DNA of 64,000 nucleotides from CAVVAE01 sp963746185. GTDB taxonomy: Bacteria > Actinomycetota > Actinomycetes > Propionibacteriales > Nocardioidaceae. Position numbers and translations under genes: made by a program. Below are positions 37,612-45,913 of this stretch, piece by piece; position 1 is the first letter of the stretch, and each line of letters begins with the position of its first letter. The stretch covers positions 744,001 through 808,000 of the forward strand of contig CAVVAE010000004.1 of NCBI GenBank assembly GCA_963746185.1, written 5' to 3'. Under the pieces are notes generated by a model that was given only the letters and a program-made list of their open reading frames with translations, was not told the origin of the DNA and made no database searches.

Positions 37612-37644
37612 GTTCTCCCTTTCTCTTGGCGTGGCTTGTCTTCG

Positions 37645-37717
37645 CAGGGCAGGAGGGACTCGAACCCCCAACCGCCGGTTTTGGAGACCGGTGCTCTGCC
37701 AATTGAGCCACTGCCCT
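37645..37717 (-). tRNA. tRNA-Trp (CCA)
   Basis: A 73-nt cloverleaf on the minus strand. Acceptor AGGGCAG pairs with CTGCCCT, the anticodon loop reads CTCCAAA with anticodon CCA (plus-strand 37682-37684), and the T-arm has GGTTCGAGTCC. No CCA is encoded. The trpT-secE-nusG order is usual in actinobacteria. Confidence 0.97.
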
Positions 37718-37940
37718 CCGGCGCCAGTACCCAACGTAGGCCGCCAGCGAGTCCGGTGCGAGCCGTGGTCAGGGCATAGCGAACTAGGGTGCAACTGCCA
37801 CCAAGAACACGAGTGTACGGGGTCGGGCCGCCCCGGGTCGAACCGAGATCGGGAGCGCACCACGACCGGGCAGTCGAGCCAGCAAAGACCGCTGGTGGAC
37901 CCGGCCGCCACGACCACCTGTGAAGTGCAACGATTGGCTC

Positions 37941-39161
37941 ATGACGCAGAGCATCGCTGCCCACGACCGGACCCGCCGGATCTCCCAGCGGATCGCCAGT
38001 ATCACCGAGTCGGCCACGCTGGCGGTCGACGCCAAGGCGAAGGCGCTCAAGGCCGCCGGGCGTCCGGTGATCGGGTTCGGTGCCGGCGAGCCTGACTTCC
38101 CCACTCCCGACTACATCGTCGAGGCGGCGGTGGAAGCGGCCCGCGACCCTCGCAACCACCGCTACACACCTGCAGGCGGCCTGCCGGAGCTGAAAGCGGC
38201 CATCGCCACGAAGACGGCACGCGACTCCGGTTACCAGGTAGATGCGAGTCAGGTGCTCGTCACCAACGGCGGCAAGCAGGCGGTCTACGAGACGTTCGCG
38301 ACACTGCTCGATCCGGGCGACGAGGTGGTCCTTCCGGCGCCGTACTGGACGACGTACCCCGAGGCCATCGCGCTCGCCGGCGGGAAGCCCGTCGAGGTGC
38401 TGGCCGACGAGACGCAGGGCTACCTCGTCACCGTCGACCAGCTCGAGGCGGCCCGCACCGAGCGCACCAAGATGCTGCTCTTCTGTTCACCGTCCAACCC
38501 GACCGGTGCGGTCTACACGCCTGCGCAGGTGCACGAGATCGGGCAATGGGCGCTGGAGCACGGCATCTGGGTGGTCACCGACGAGATCTACGAGCACCTG
38601 GTCTACGGCGACGCTACGTTCAGCTCGATCGTCGTCGAGGTGCCCGAGCTCGCCGACACCTGCGTGGTGGTCAACGGTGTCGCCAAGACCTACGCGATGA
38701 CGGGCTGGCGGGTCGGCTGGATGATCGGGCCGTCCGACGTCGTCAAGGCCGCGGCCAACCTCCAGTCGCATGCCACCTCCAACGTCGCGAACGTCTCCCA
38801 GCGAGCGGCGCTCGCCGCTGTGTCGGGTGACCTGTCGGCCGTCGAGACCATGCGCGCCGCGTTCGACCGGCGGCGGCAGACCATCGTGGCGATGCTCAAC
38901 GACGTCAACGGCTTCGTGTGCCCCGAACCCAAGGGCGCGTTCTATGCGTTCGTCTCGGTGAAGGGCGCACTCGGACGCGATATTCACGGCCGGGTCGCGG
39001 CGAACTCGACGGAGCTGGCCGAGATCATCCTTGAGGAGGTCGAGGTCGCGGTGGTGCCCGGCGAGGCGTTCGGCAGCCCGGGCTACCTGCGGCTGTCCTA
39101 CGCGCTCGGTGATGACGATCTGGCCGAAGGCGTCGGCCGCATCCAAAAGCTCCTCGCCTGA
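37941..39161 (+). CDS. aspC: Aspartate/aromatic-type aminotransferase (class I PLP)
   Basis: A 406-residue class I/II aminotransferase, most like prokaryotic aspartate aminotransferases (Ib subgroup): oxaloacetate plus glutamate to aspartate plus 2-oxoglutarate. Visible are GAGEPDFPTP, the substrate/PLP motif CSPSNPTGAVY, VTDEIYEHLVY, the Schiff-base Lys in NGVAKTYAMTGWRVGW, and the carboxylate-binding Arg region YLRLSYAL. The ATG at 37941 (MTQSIAAHDR) is preferred over an upstream in-frame codon at 37920. The gene faces away from tRNA-Trp/secE and is followed directly by adenosine deaminase. Confidence 0.9.
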   Translation: MTQSIAAHDRTRRISQRIASITESATLAVDAKAKALKAAGRPVIGFGAGEPDFPTPDYIVEAAVEAARDPRNHRYTPAGGLPELKAAIATKTARDSGYQVDASQVLVTNGGKQAVYETFATLLDPGDEVVLPAPYWTTYPEAIALAGGKPVEVLADETQGYLVTVDQLEAARTERTKMLLFCSPSNPTGAVYTPAQVHEIGQWALEHGIWVVTDEIYEHLVYGDATFSSIVVEVPELADTCVVVNGVAKTYAMTGWRVGWMIGPSDVVKAAANLQSHATSNVANVSQRAALAAVSGDLSAVETMRAAFDRRRQTIVAMLNDVNGFVCPEPKGAFYAFVSVKGALGRDIHGRVAANSTELAEIILEEVEVAVVPGEAFGSPGYLRLSYALGDDDLAEGVGRIQKLLA

Positions 39162-39170
39162 GGTCGCGTC

Positions 39171-40193
39171 ATCTCTGACCATCCGCGGGCACTCGAGTCG
39201 CTGCCCAAGGCGCACTTGCATCTGCATTTCACCGGCTCGATGCGCCACCCGACGGTCGTCGAACTGGCCGAGTCGCAAGGCATCTGGCTGCCCGACGCCT
39301 TGACCGATGAGTGGCCGCCCCAGCTTTCTGCCGCCGACGAACGCGGCTGGTTCCGCTTCCAGCGGCTCTACGACATCGCCCGCTCGGTGTTGCGCACCGA
39401 GGACGGCGTACGACGCTTGGTCCTCGAGGCCGCCGAGGACGACGCCCGAGAGGGGTCGCGCTGGCTGGAGATCCAGGTGGACCCCAGCGGGTACGCCGCG
39501 AAGTTCGGCGGCATCACGGCGTTCACCGACCTGGTTCTGGACGCCGCGCGCGAAGCGTCGGCGGCGACAGGCGTGCAGGTCTCGTTGTTGATCGCCGCCA
39601 ACCGCACCCGCCATCCGCTCGACGCCCGGACGTTGGCACGGCTGGCCGTGCAGTACGCCGGCCGAGGCGTCGTCGGGTTCGGGCTGTCGAACGACGAGCG
39701 TAGAGGCGAGGCGCTGTCGTTCGCCAAGGCGTTCGAGATCGCTGAGCGGGCCGGCCTGATCGCGGCACCTCATGCCGGAGAGCTCCGCGGGCCCGAAAGT
39801 GTCTGGTCCTGCCTCGACGGACTAGCCGCGCAGCGGATCGGCCACGGTGTCCGGTCGGTAGAGGACCCCCAGCTGGTGGCACAGCTGGCCGACACCGGCG
39901 TGACCTGCGAGGTGTGTCCCACGTCGAACGTCGCGCTGGGTGTCTACGCATCGCTGGAGGATGTCCCGCTCCGCACGCTGTTCGATGCGGGGGTGCCGCT
40001 CGCGCTCGGAGCGGACGACCCGCTGCTCTTCGGGTCGCGGTTGCTCGACCAGTACACCGCCGCCCGCGAGGTGCACGGCTTCACCGACCCCGAGCTCGCC
40101 GAGCTGGCCCGGATGTCGGTACGCGGGTCGGCCGCCCCAGACGACGTACGCAAGCAGTTGCTTGACGACATCGACGGCTGGCTTGCTTCATAA
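39171..40193 (+). CDS. add: Adenosine deaminase (start codon unclear)
   Basis: A zinc-dependent deaminase of adenosine/deoxyadenosine. The Zn ligands H-x-H lie in AHLHLHFTG, and later motifs include PHAGE and RIGHG (Zn/catalytic His and Glu) and LGADDPLLF (Zn Asp). The reading frame shares its phase with the aminotransferase, whose TGA is at 39159-39161. Between that stop and the conserved LPKAHLHLHF there is no ATG, GTG or TTG. The first TTG (39216) would remove residues just before the Zn ligands. The coordinate given here takes the ATC at 39171, which follows a GAGG by 7 nt, as the best guess. Confidence 0.85.
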   Translation: MSDHPRALESLPKAHLHLHFTGSMRHPTVVELAESQGIWLPDALTDEWPPQLSAADERGWFRFQRLYDIARSVLRTEDGVRRLVLEAAEDDAREGSRWLEIQVDPSGYAAKFGGITAFTDLVLDAAREASAATGVQVSLLIAANRTRHPLDARTLARLAVQYAGRGVVGFGLSNDERRGEALSFAKAFEIAERAGLIAAPHAGELRGPESVWSCLDGLAAQRIGHGVRSVEDPQLVAQLADTGVTCEVCPTSNVALGVYASLEDVPLRTLFDAGVPLALGADDPLLFGSRLLDQYTAAREVHGFTDPELAELARMSVRGSAAPDDVRKQLLDDIDGWLAS

Positions 40194-40203
40194 CCCGCTT
40201 CGG

Positions 40204-41439
40204 CTAAGTGCCGTCGACGAGTGGGTGGCGCCGAAGTCGTGTGCGCAGCAGCCGTTGCTCGGCCTCGTTGGACGTCAACGCGAGGGCCTGAGCGTCTGCG
40301 GTATCAGCCTCGTCCGCACGGGCGAGCATCCGCAGCAACTCGGCCCGGGTCGCATGCCACAGGTGATAGCTGTCGAGGGCGCCAGCAAGTCCGTCCACGT
40401 CGGCCAGCGCCTGGGTGGCGTCACCGTTCTGCGCCAGCGCCACCGCCCGGTTGAGTCGGGTCACCGGGCTCGGGTCGATGCGGATCAGCACGTCATACAA
40501 GGTGAGGATCTGCAGCCAGTCGGTCTCGGCCCAGGTCGAGGCACTGGCATGACAGGCGGCGATGGCCGCCTGCAGCTGGTAGCGACCCGGCGCGTGCAGG
40601 GCGGCTGCCCGTGAGAGCAGTTGGTTGGCGCGGCTGATAGCGGCGGCGTCCCAGCGGCTGCGGTCCTGATCGCGCAGCAGCACCAGCTTTCCGGTGCTGT
40701 CGAAGCGAGCGTCGGCGCGCGCGTGCTGCAAGGTGAGGAGCGCAGCCAGCCCCAGCGCCTCCGGCTGGCGTGGTAGCCGGGTGGCGACGAGCGTCGACAA
40801 CCAGACAGCGTCGTCACCAAGGTCGCGGTCCTGCCCATCCGGGCCGGATGTCGAGACGAATGCCTCGTTGTACATCAGGTAGGCAACGGTAAGCACGTCA
40901 GCGAGGCGGGAGGGCAGCTCGCTGGCATCCGGAATGGTCAGCGAGATCCCGGCGGTGACGATCTTCCGCTTCGCCCGCACGATCCGCTGGGCGACCGTCG
41001 TCTCGCTGACCAAGAAGGCACGGGCGATCTGGGCGGTGGTCAGACCGACGACAGCGCGCAACGTCAGCGCGAGTCGGGCCTCCAGCGCCAGTGACGGATG
41101 ACAACATCCGAAGAGCAGGGCAAGCCGCGGATCGTCGGCCAGATCATCGACGTCGTCGGCGAGCGGACGCATGGTGGTGAGCACGGACCGACGGCGGCTT
41201 GCTGTGCGAACCAGATCCAGCGCGTTACGTCGAGCCGCGACCGTGAGCCAAGCCCCGGGACGCTCGGGGACACCGTCGGCTCGCCAGGTCGTCAGTGCTT
41301 CCACGACCGCTTGCTGCACGGCCTCCTCTGCGACGTCGAAGTCACCAAAGCTGCGGTGCAGCCGGCCCACCAGGACGCCGTGCTCCTCGCGGATGGTGCG
41401 CGCGAGGGCACGGTCGATCTCTGGTTGGGAGGAGGTCAT
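40204..41439 (-). CDS. ECF sigma factor with extended C-terminal domain (ECF42-like)
   Basis: A 411-residue sigma factor. Sigma-2 lies at ~10-80 (DFDVAEEAVQQAVVEAL) and sigma-4 at ~110-165 (LRAVVGLTTAQIARAFLVSETTVAQRI). A ~230-residue helical extension with TPR-like segments follows (DVLTVAYLMYNEAF; RYQLQAAIAACHA; VTRLNRAVAL). This layout and the translationally coupled DGPF gene just upstream (4-bp ATGA overlap) define the ECF42 group, which has no anti-sigma factor; the extension is thought to be needed for activity. Target promoters are not evident. Confidence 0.9.
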   Translation of the reverse strand: MTSSQPEIDRALARTIREEHGVLVGRLHRSFGDFDVAEEAVQQAVVEALTTWRADGVPERPGAWLTVAARRNALDLVRTASRRRSVLTTMRPLADDVDDLADDPRLALLFGCCHPSLALEARLALTLRAVVGLTTAQIARAFLVSETTVAQRIVRAKRKIVTAGISLTIPDASELPSRLADVLTVAYLMYNEAFVSTSGPDGQDRDLGDDAVWLSTLVATRLPRQPEALGLAALLTLQHARADARFDSTGKLVLLRDQDRSRWDAAAISRANQLLSRAAALHAPGRYQLQAAIAACHASASTWAETDWLQILTLYDVLIRIDPSPVTRLNRAVALAQNGDATQALADVDGLAGALDSYHLWHATRAELLRMLARADEADTADAQALALTSNEAEQRLLRTRLRRHPLVDGT

Positions 41440-41798
41440 CCTCCGCTGTGGTCCACCATCGGACGGATCTCGATCGCGATCCCGGGCATCCCCATCGACG
41501 GCCAGGTCTTCGCCATCGCGATAGCGGCGTCGAGATCGGGTACGTCGATGACAGAGAAGCCGCCGACGACCTCCTTCGCCTCCGAGAACGGCCCGTCGAC
41601 CACGACCGGCTGGCCGTTGTCACCGGACTTGACGGTTGTCGCCGTGGAAACCGGGTGCAGCTCTGCCCCACCGTCGGCGAACTTGTCGGCGTTGTCGGTG
41701 AACCACTGGTAGACCTTGCCGTACACCTCTTCGGCGCGCTCAGCAGGAACTGCCTCGTCGAGGTCAGGGCGGTGGGTGAACATAATGACGTACTTCAC
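41436..41798 (-). CDS. YCII-related DGPF domain protein
   Basis: A 120-residue ferredoxin-fold protein of the YCII family. The N-terminal MKYVIMFTHRPD and the VVVDGPFSEAKEVVGGF motif carry the DGPF signature. Such proteins are encoded beside ECF42 sigma factors across actinobacteria and are thought to be part of the same regulatory unit, as target or cofactor. Its stop overlaps the sigma-factor start by 4 bp. Biochemical role unknown. Confidence 0.9.
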   Translation of the reverse strand: MKYVIMFTHRPDLDEAVPAERAEEVYGKVYQWFTDNADKFADGGAELHPVSTATTVKSGDNGQPVVVDGPFSEAKEVVGGFSVIDVPDLDAAIAMAKTWPSMGMPGIAIEIRPMVDHSGG

Positions 41799-41910
41799 GG
41801 TCGGTCCTTTCGTTGAATCCGAGTCTCACCCATGACGGCGCACGGGCCACGGGGTTTTCGACAGCCGCGACCCAAGAATCTGAAAGGTGTTGCGTGGCGC
41901 CCACAGTGGG

Positions 41911-42942
41911 TCAGATGCTGCAGCCGACCAGCACCGGCTCCGGGTGCAGGTCGATCCCGAACCGTTCTCGGACGCCGGCATGGATCTCCGCCGCGAGCGA
42001 CACCAGATCGGCACTGGTCGCCGTTCCCCGGTTGGTGAGGGCCAATGTGTGCTTGGTCGAGAGGCTGACTCTCTCGTTGCCGTAGCCCTTGCCGAACCCA
42101 GCGCGCTCGATGAGCCAGGCTGCGCTCGTCTTGACGCTTCCGTCGTTCTGAGGGAACGCCGGCGCACCCTCGGGGACAGCGTCAGCTTCGATGAACGGGT
42201 TGGTGAAGAACGACCCGGCACTCCAGGTGTCGTGGTCGTCTGGGTCGAGCACCATCCCTTTGCTTCGGCGCAGAGCGAGCACCTCTTCTCTCACCCGCGC
42301 GGCTGCGATGCGCTCGCCTGGGACGACCCCGACGGCGCGGGCCAGCTCGGAGTACGTCACCGGGGCGCCGAGCGAGCCACGGCTGAACCGAAACGTGACG
42401 CTTCCGACGACGTACCTTCCGGGATGCTGCTTGAACATGCTCGTGCGGTAGCCGAAGCCGCAGTCGGCGTTCTGCAACGTTCGCGTACGACGTTCGACGC
42501 GGTCGTAGACGTCGACGTGGGAAATCGTCTCCGCCACCTCCTGGCCGTAGGCGCCGACGTTCTGGATGGGCACAGCACCGATCGTGCCGGGGATGCCAGC
42601 CAGCGACTCGATGCCGACCCACTCGTTCTCGACCGCCGCAGCGACCAAGTCGTCCCAGTTCTCCCCTGCCTCGACCGTGACTTCGACACCGTCAGAGGTG
42701 GCCTCGTCAACGACCTCGACGCCGCGTGTGGCGACGCGGATGACGGTCCCGTCGAAGCCGGCGTCGTCGATCACGAGGTTGCTGCCGCCGCCCAGCACGA
42801 GGACGGGTTCATCTGCGGCGTCGGCGTTCGCGACGGCCTCGTAGAGCTCATCGCGTGTCGGCGCTTCGAGGAACCTGGCCGCCGGACCGCCGAGGCGAAG
42901 GGTGGTCCAGTGCGAGAGCAGCTCGTCGGTCCGGCTCAGCAC
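41911..42942 (-). CDS. murB: UDP-N-acetylmuramate dehydrogenase
   Basis: MurB reduces UDP-GlcNAc-enolpyruvate to UDP-MurNAc with FAD and NADPH in the cytoplasm. The product is 343 residues. FAD-binding landmarks are TTLRLGGPA and VLGGGSNLV, followed by GIPGTIGAVPIQNVGAYGQE. The proton-donating Ser lies in AGSFFTNP and the C-terminal motif is AAWLIERAGF. It begins within the 3' end of the dehydratase gene upstream (7-bp overlap), so murB may be co-expressed with the hot-dog pair. Confidence 0.97.
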   Translation of the reverse strand: MLSRTDELLSHWTTLRLGGPAARFLEAPTRDELYEAVANADAADEPVLVLGGGSNLVIDDAGFDGTVIRVATRGVEVVDEATSDGVEVTVEAGENWDDLVAAAVENEWVGIESLAGIPGTIGAVPIQNVGAYGQEVAETISHVDVYDRVERRTRTLQNADCGFGYRTSMFKQHPGRYVVGSVTFRFSRGSLGAPVTYSELARAVGVVPGERIAAARVREEVLALRRSKGMVLDPDDHDTWSAGSFFTNPFIEADAVPEGAPAFPQNDGSVKTSAAWLIERAGFGKGYGNERVSLSTKHTLALTNRGTATSADLVSLAAEIHAGVRERFGIDLHPEPVLVGCSI

Positions 42943-43337
42943 CGCACCGTGGCCTTGGTCATGCCGAGCACCTTCTGGTCGCCACTCGTCACGGTGAGGT
43001 CGATGCTGGCGAGGCCGTTCTCGACGCTCTTGACCACGCCGGCGACTCGGACCTCCGCGCCCGCGTCATCGTCGGGCACCACGACCGGCTTCGTGAACCG
43101 GGTACCGAACGAGACGACCTTGGCCGGGTCACCGACCCAGGACACCAAAGCCCGGCTCGCGAGAGCCATCGTGAACATGCCATGGGCGATCACACCCGGG
43201 AGGCCGACGGACTTGGCGACTCGGTCACTCCAGTGGATCGGGTTGAAGTCACCAGACGCCCCGGCATACCGGATCAGGTCGGCTCGCGTGACGGTGTAGG
43301 TGACCGGGTCTAACTCGACCCCAGCCTCCCAGGTCAC
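42936..43337 (-). CDS. MaoC/HadB-like hot-dog dehydratase
   Basis: A 133-residue MaoC-like (R)-specific hydratase/dehydratase subunit. The hydratase motif is complete: YAGASGDFNPIHWSD supplies the catalytic Asp and His, followed by GVIAHGMFTMAL. Its start overlaps the hadA-like gene by 4 bp, matching the hadA-hadB pair that in M. tuberculosis dehydrates beta-hydroxyacyl-ACP in fatty/mycolic acid elongation and lies in the same rpmG-secE neighbourhood. The substrate here is unknown; no mycolate genes are visible. Confidence 0.88.
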   Translation of the reverse strand: MTWEAGVELDPVTYTVTRADLIRYAGASGDFNPIHWSDRVAKSVGLPGVIAHGMFTMALASRALVSWVGDPAKVVSFGTRFTKPVVVPDDDAGAEVRVAGVVKSVENGLASIDLTVTSGDQKVLGMTKATVRC

Positions 43338-43747
43338 GCGCCACCGCCGCGGTGGACCAGCGTGGCAAATGCGGTGGCGACGCGCTCGCCGTCCACGGTC
43401 GAGATCTCGGTGCGGGTGCCGATCATGTCCATGCCCGCCGCAGCGCGAAGGCTGTCGATCGTGAGGGTGCCGGTCAAGACATCACCCACGCGGACCGGCC
43501 GGTCCTGCTCGAAACGTTGATCGCCGTGGATCACGTTCTGGAGTTCGATACCGACGTCGGGGTCGGTCATCAGGTCGTTCATGGCACCGAAGGCAACCAC
43601 GATGGGAAACGTCAGGGGCGCGGTGTCGCCGTCATCTAGCGGAGGCGAGCCGATGGCGTGAGTGAACTCGTCGATCTTCTCGCGGCTCACGGTGTACGGC
43701 GGCGTCGGCGAGAACGTGCGACCGGACAAACCAGGGTCGAGTGCCAT
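43334..43747 (-). CDS. FAS1-type/HadA-like dehydratase, substrate-binding subunit
   Basis: A 137-residue N-terminal-half MaoC protein. It begins MALDPGLSGRTF and has the hot-dog strands PPYTVSREKIDEFTHAIG, GIELQNVIHGDQRFEQDRPVRVGD and ATAFATLVHRG. It lacks the D-x-x-P-x-H catalytic signature, as HadA does, so it probably forms a heterodimer with the product of the next gene (ATGA overlap). It lies 38 bp after rpmG. Confidence 0.85.
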   Translation of the reverse strand: MALDPGLSGRTFSPTPPYTVSREKIDEFTHAIGSPPLDDGDTAPLTFPIVVAFGAMNDLMTDPDVGIELQNVIHGDQRFEQDRPVRVGDVLTGTLTIDSLRAAAGMDMIGTRTEISTVDGERVATAFATLVHRGGGA

Positions 43748-43785
43748 GCGGCGACGCTATCGGATCAACGCCAAGACGGAGAGCG

Positions 43786-43956
43786 TCAGCGGGTCTCGCG
43801 GTGCACCTGGTGGCCGCGGCAACGCGGGCAGAACTTCTTCAGCTCCAGCCGGTCTGGGTCGTTGCGACGGTTCTTTTGCGTGATGTAGTTGCGCTCTTTG
43901 CACTCGGTGCACGCCATAGTGATCTTGGGACGGATGTCTGAGCTCTTGCTGGCCAC
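43786..43956 (-). CDS. rpmG: 50S ribosomal protein L33 (zinc-binding form)
   Basis: A 56-residue L33 starting at the GTG at 43956. Both zinc pairs are present (CTEC and CPRC), so this is the C+ paralogue. The core KERNYIT...NRRNDPDRLELKKF is highly conserved. It follows tRNA-Met by 78 bp and precedes the hadAB-like genes, the order known as metT-rpmG2-hadA in mycobacteria. Confidence 0.97.
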   Translation of the reverse strand: MASKSSDIRPKITMACTECKERNYITQKNRRNDPDRLELKKFCPRCRGHQVHRETR

Positions 43957-44034
43957 GGGATGCCTCGTTTCGAAAGTTGCGCGGGTGTTGCGGATGGTAC
44001 TCAGGTCGAACAGGGATCGAACAATCGTGCCTGG

Positions 44035-44108
44035 TAGCGGGGGCGGGACTTGAACCCGCGACACCACGATTATGAGCCGTGTGCTCTGACCACCTGAGCT
44101 ACCCCGCC
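44035..44108 (-). tRNA. tRNA-Met (CAT)
   Basis: A 74-nt minus-strand cloverleaf. 5' GGCGGGG pairs with CCCCGCT (G-U at the first pair), the anticodon arm ACGGCTCATAATCGT has anticodon CAT (plus-strand 44072-44074), and the T-arm is GGGTTCAAGTCCC. CCA is encoded at 44034-44032. The D-arm and acceptor fit elongator rather than initiator tRNA. Confidence 0.95.
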
Positions 44109-44169
44109 GCCCGAAACCGGTGTCCCCACCCGACGTTTTCACGGGTGCCGGGTGAGGCTCCGATTTCAG

Positions 44170-44242
44170 AGCCCCAATACGGAATCGAACCGTAGACCTT
44201 CTCCTTACCATGGAGACGCTCTACCGACTGAGCTATTGGGGC
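44170..44242 (-). tRNA. tRNA-Thr (GGT)
   Basis: A 73-nt minus-strand cloverleaf. Acceptor GCCCCAA pairs with TTGGGGC, the anticodon loop reads CATGGTA with anticodon GGT, and the T-arm is CGGTTCGATTCCG. It is 61 bp upstream of tRNA-Met and probably shares its transcript. Confidence 0.96.
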
Positions 44243-44330
44243 AAGCGACGTATGAGAATACACAGCCTGGAGTCTTGAGCGTTAATCGGACAGACCGCCT
44301 GGCATCGGTGCCGCAATGCGGCCTCGCGAC

Positions 44331-44336
44331 TAGGGT
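44331..44336 (+). promoter_or_regulatory. Leaderless -10 element of the LLM oxidoreductase gene
   Basis: TAGGGT ends 7 nt before the ATG at 44344, the TANNNT-N6/7-start arrangement that gives leaderless mRNAs in actinobacteria. No Shine-Dalgarno is present, and this supports the chosen start. Confidence 0.55.
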
Positions 44337-44343
44337 CACCACC

Positions 44344-45159
44344 ATGAACGCACCAGCAGACCCGGACCCTCCGTACGCCGACAAACCCATCCGGATCGGC
44401 GTCCAGCTGCGGCCACAACATTCGGAGTTCGCCAGCATCCGTCGGGCGGCCGTCGAGGCCGAGGAGATCGGCGTCGACGTGGTCTTCACCTGGGACCACT
44501 TCTATCCCTTGCATGGTGACCCCGAGGGCAAGCACTTCGAGTGCTGGACCATGCTCGGCGCGTTGGCCGAGGCCACCGAACGCGTCGAGGTCGGTGCCCT
44601 CGTCACCTGCAACAGCTACCGCAACCCCGACCTGCTGGCCGACATGGCCCGAACCGTCGACCACATCAGCGGCGGCCGCCTCATCCTGGGCATCGGTTCG
44701 GGATGGTTCGAGAAGGACTATGCGTCTTATGGCTACGAGTTCGGTACGCCGGGCTCGCGCCTCAATGCGTTGGGCGAGGCGCTTCCCCGGATCGCCCACC
44801 GGCTCGAGGTGGTCAATCCCCCACCGACTCGTCACATTCCCGTCTTGATCGGCGGTGGCGGCGAGAAGAAGACGCTGCGTTTCGTCGCCCAGCATGCAGA
44901 CATCTGGCACGGCTTCGGCGACGCCGACACGATCCGCCACAAGCACGCAGTCCTTGACGCGTGGTGCGCCAAGATCGGTCGCGACCCGGGTGAGATCGAG
45001 CGGTCGTGTGGCGCCGGAACGGGCGACCCGGAGACCCATGGGGCGTCGCTGGTGGAGGTCGGCACCAGGCTCTTCACAGTCAGCACGGATGGGCCTGACC
45101 ACGACCTCGGCCGGGTGCGCGACTGGGTCGCGTGGCGCGACGAGCAGCGGGCTGCGTGA
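44344..45159 (+). CDS. LLM-class F420-dependent oxidoreductase
   Basis: A 271-residue bacterial-luciferase-like TIM-barrel flavin/deazaflavin oxidoreductase. Features are the N-terminal IRIGVQLRPQHSEF, VVFTWDHFYPLHGDP, the cofactor-side RVEVGALVTCNSYRNP and RLILGIGSGWFEKDY, typical of F420-dependent LLM enzymes. The ORF could be extended upstream through the tRNA-Thr antisense, but the ATG at 44344 with its leaderless promoter is the natural start. The substrate cannot be deduced. Confidence 0.85.
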   Translation: MNAPADPDPPYADKPIRIGVQLRPQHSEFASIRRAAVEAEEIGVDVVFTWDHFYPLHGDPEGKHFECWTMLGALAEATERVEVGALVTCNSYRNPDLLADMARTVDHISGGRLILGIGSGWFEKDYASYGYEFGTPGSRLNALGEALPRIAHRLEVVNPPPTRHIPVLIGGGGEKKTLRFVAQHADIWHGFGDADTIRHKHAVLDAWCAKIGRDPGEIERSCGAGTGDPETHGASLVEVGTRLFTVSTDGPDHDLGRVRDWVAWRDEQRAA

Positions 45160-45190
45160 CGGCGTACGAACACCAAGAATCCCTCGAAAA

Positions 45191-45217
45191 CACAGCGCCC
45201 AGTCCGAGGACTGGGCG
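45191..45217 (-). terminator. Intrinsic terminator after tRNA-Tyr
   Basis: CGCCCAGTC / GACTGGGCG pair in a 9-bp stem with a 4-nt loop, just past the tRNA 3' end, and are followed on the minus strand by CTGTGTTTTCG. It terminates tRNA-Tyr transcription and faces the end of the LLM gene. Confidence 0.8.
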
Positions 45218-45222
45218 GGTGG

Positions 45223-45304
<82 letters not shown>

Positions 45305-45418
45305 AGGTGCCACGCGGGATCGCTCTTCGACGGCCACGCAGCGAGCGACAGGATACCCCTACGTACGGGGTGATACGCAAAGCGCCCTTGGGGCGCTCGA
45401 CTAGGGAGGGCAACCGCT

Positions 45419-45913
45419 ATGGCAGGCGACTCTTCGTTCGACATCGTCAGCAAACTCGACCACCAGGAAGTCGACAACGCACTCAACCAGGCGGCCAAGG
45501 AAATCTCTCAGCGCTTCGACTTCAAGCACACCGGTGCGGAGGTCTCATGGCATGGCGACGCGTCGATCACGGTGACCGCCAACGCTGAAGAACGCGCCCT
45601 CGCCGTCGTCGATGTCCTCAAGGAGAAGCTCATCAAACGCCACCAGTCGTTGAAGATCCTCGAGGTCGGCGAACCTCGCACCTCCGGCAAGGAAGTCAAG
45701 ATCGAGATCGACCTCAAAGAAGGTATCTCCCAAGAGCAGGCCAAGAAGGTCTCCAAGCTGATCCGCGACGAGGGTCCCAAGGGCGTGAAGGTCCAGATCC
45801 AGGGCGACGAGCTCCGGGTCAGCAGCAAGAAGCGTGATGACCTGCAAGATGTCATCGCCCTGGTGAAGGCCCAGAACTTCGACTTCGCGGTTCAGTTCAT
45901 CAACTACCGCTAG
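45419..45913 (+). CDS. YajQ family nucleotide-binding protein
   Basis: A 164-residue two-domain YajQ/DUF520 protein. It begins with the family pattern SSFDIVSKLDHQEVDNALNQ, includes EVKIEIDLKEGISQEQAKKV, and ends FDFAVQFINYR. Homologues bind RNA/nucleotides and, in Xanthomonas, c-di-GMP; the role in actinobacteria is not established. GAGGG precedes the ATG. Its stop overlaps the stop of the convergent coiled-coil gene. Confidence 0.95.
   Translation: MAGDSSFDIVSKLDHQEVDNALNQAAKEISQRFDFKHTGAEVSWHGDASITVTANAEERALAVVDVLKEKLIKRHQSLKILEVGEPRTSGKEVKIEIDLKEGISQEQAKKVSKLIRDEGPKGVKVQIQGDELRVSSKKRDDLQDVIALVKAQNFDFAVQFINYR

Noticed and set aside
38487..39773. 428-codon minus-strand ORF across aminotransferase and deaminase
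   Set aside because: Antisense shadow spanning two well-conserved genes.
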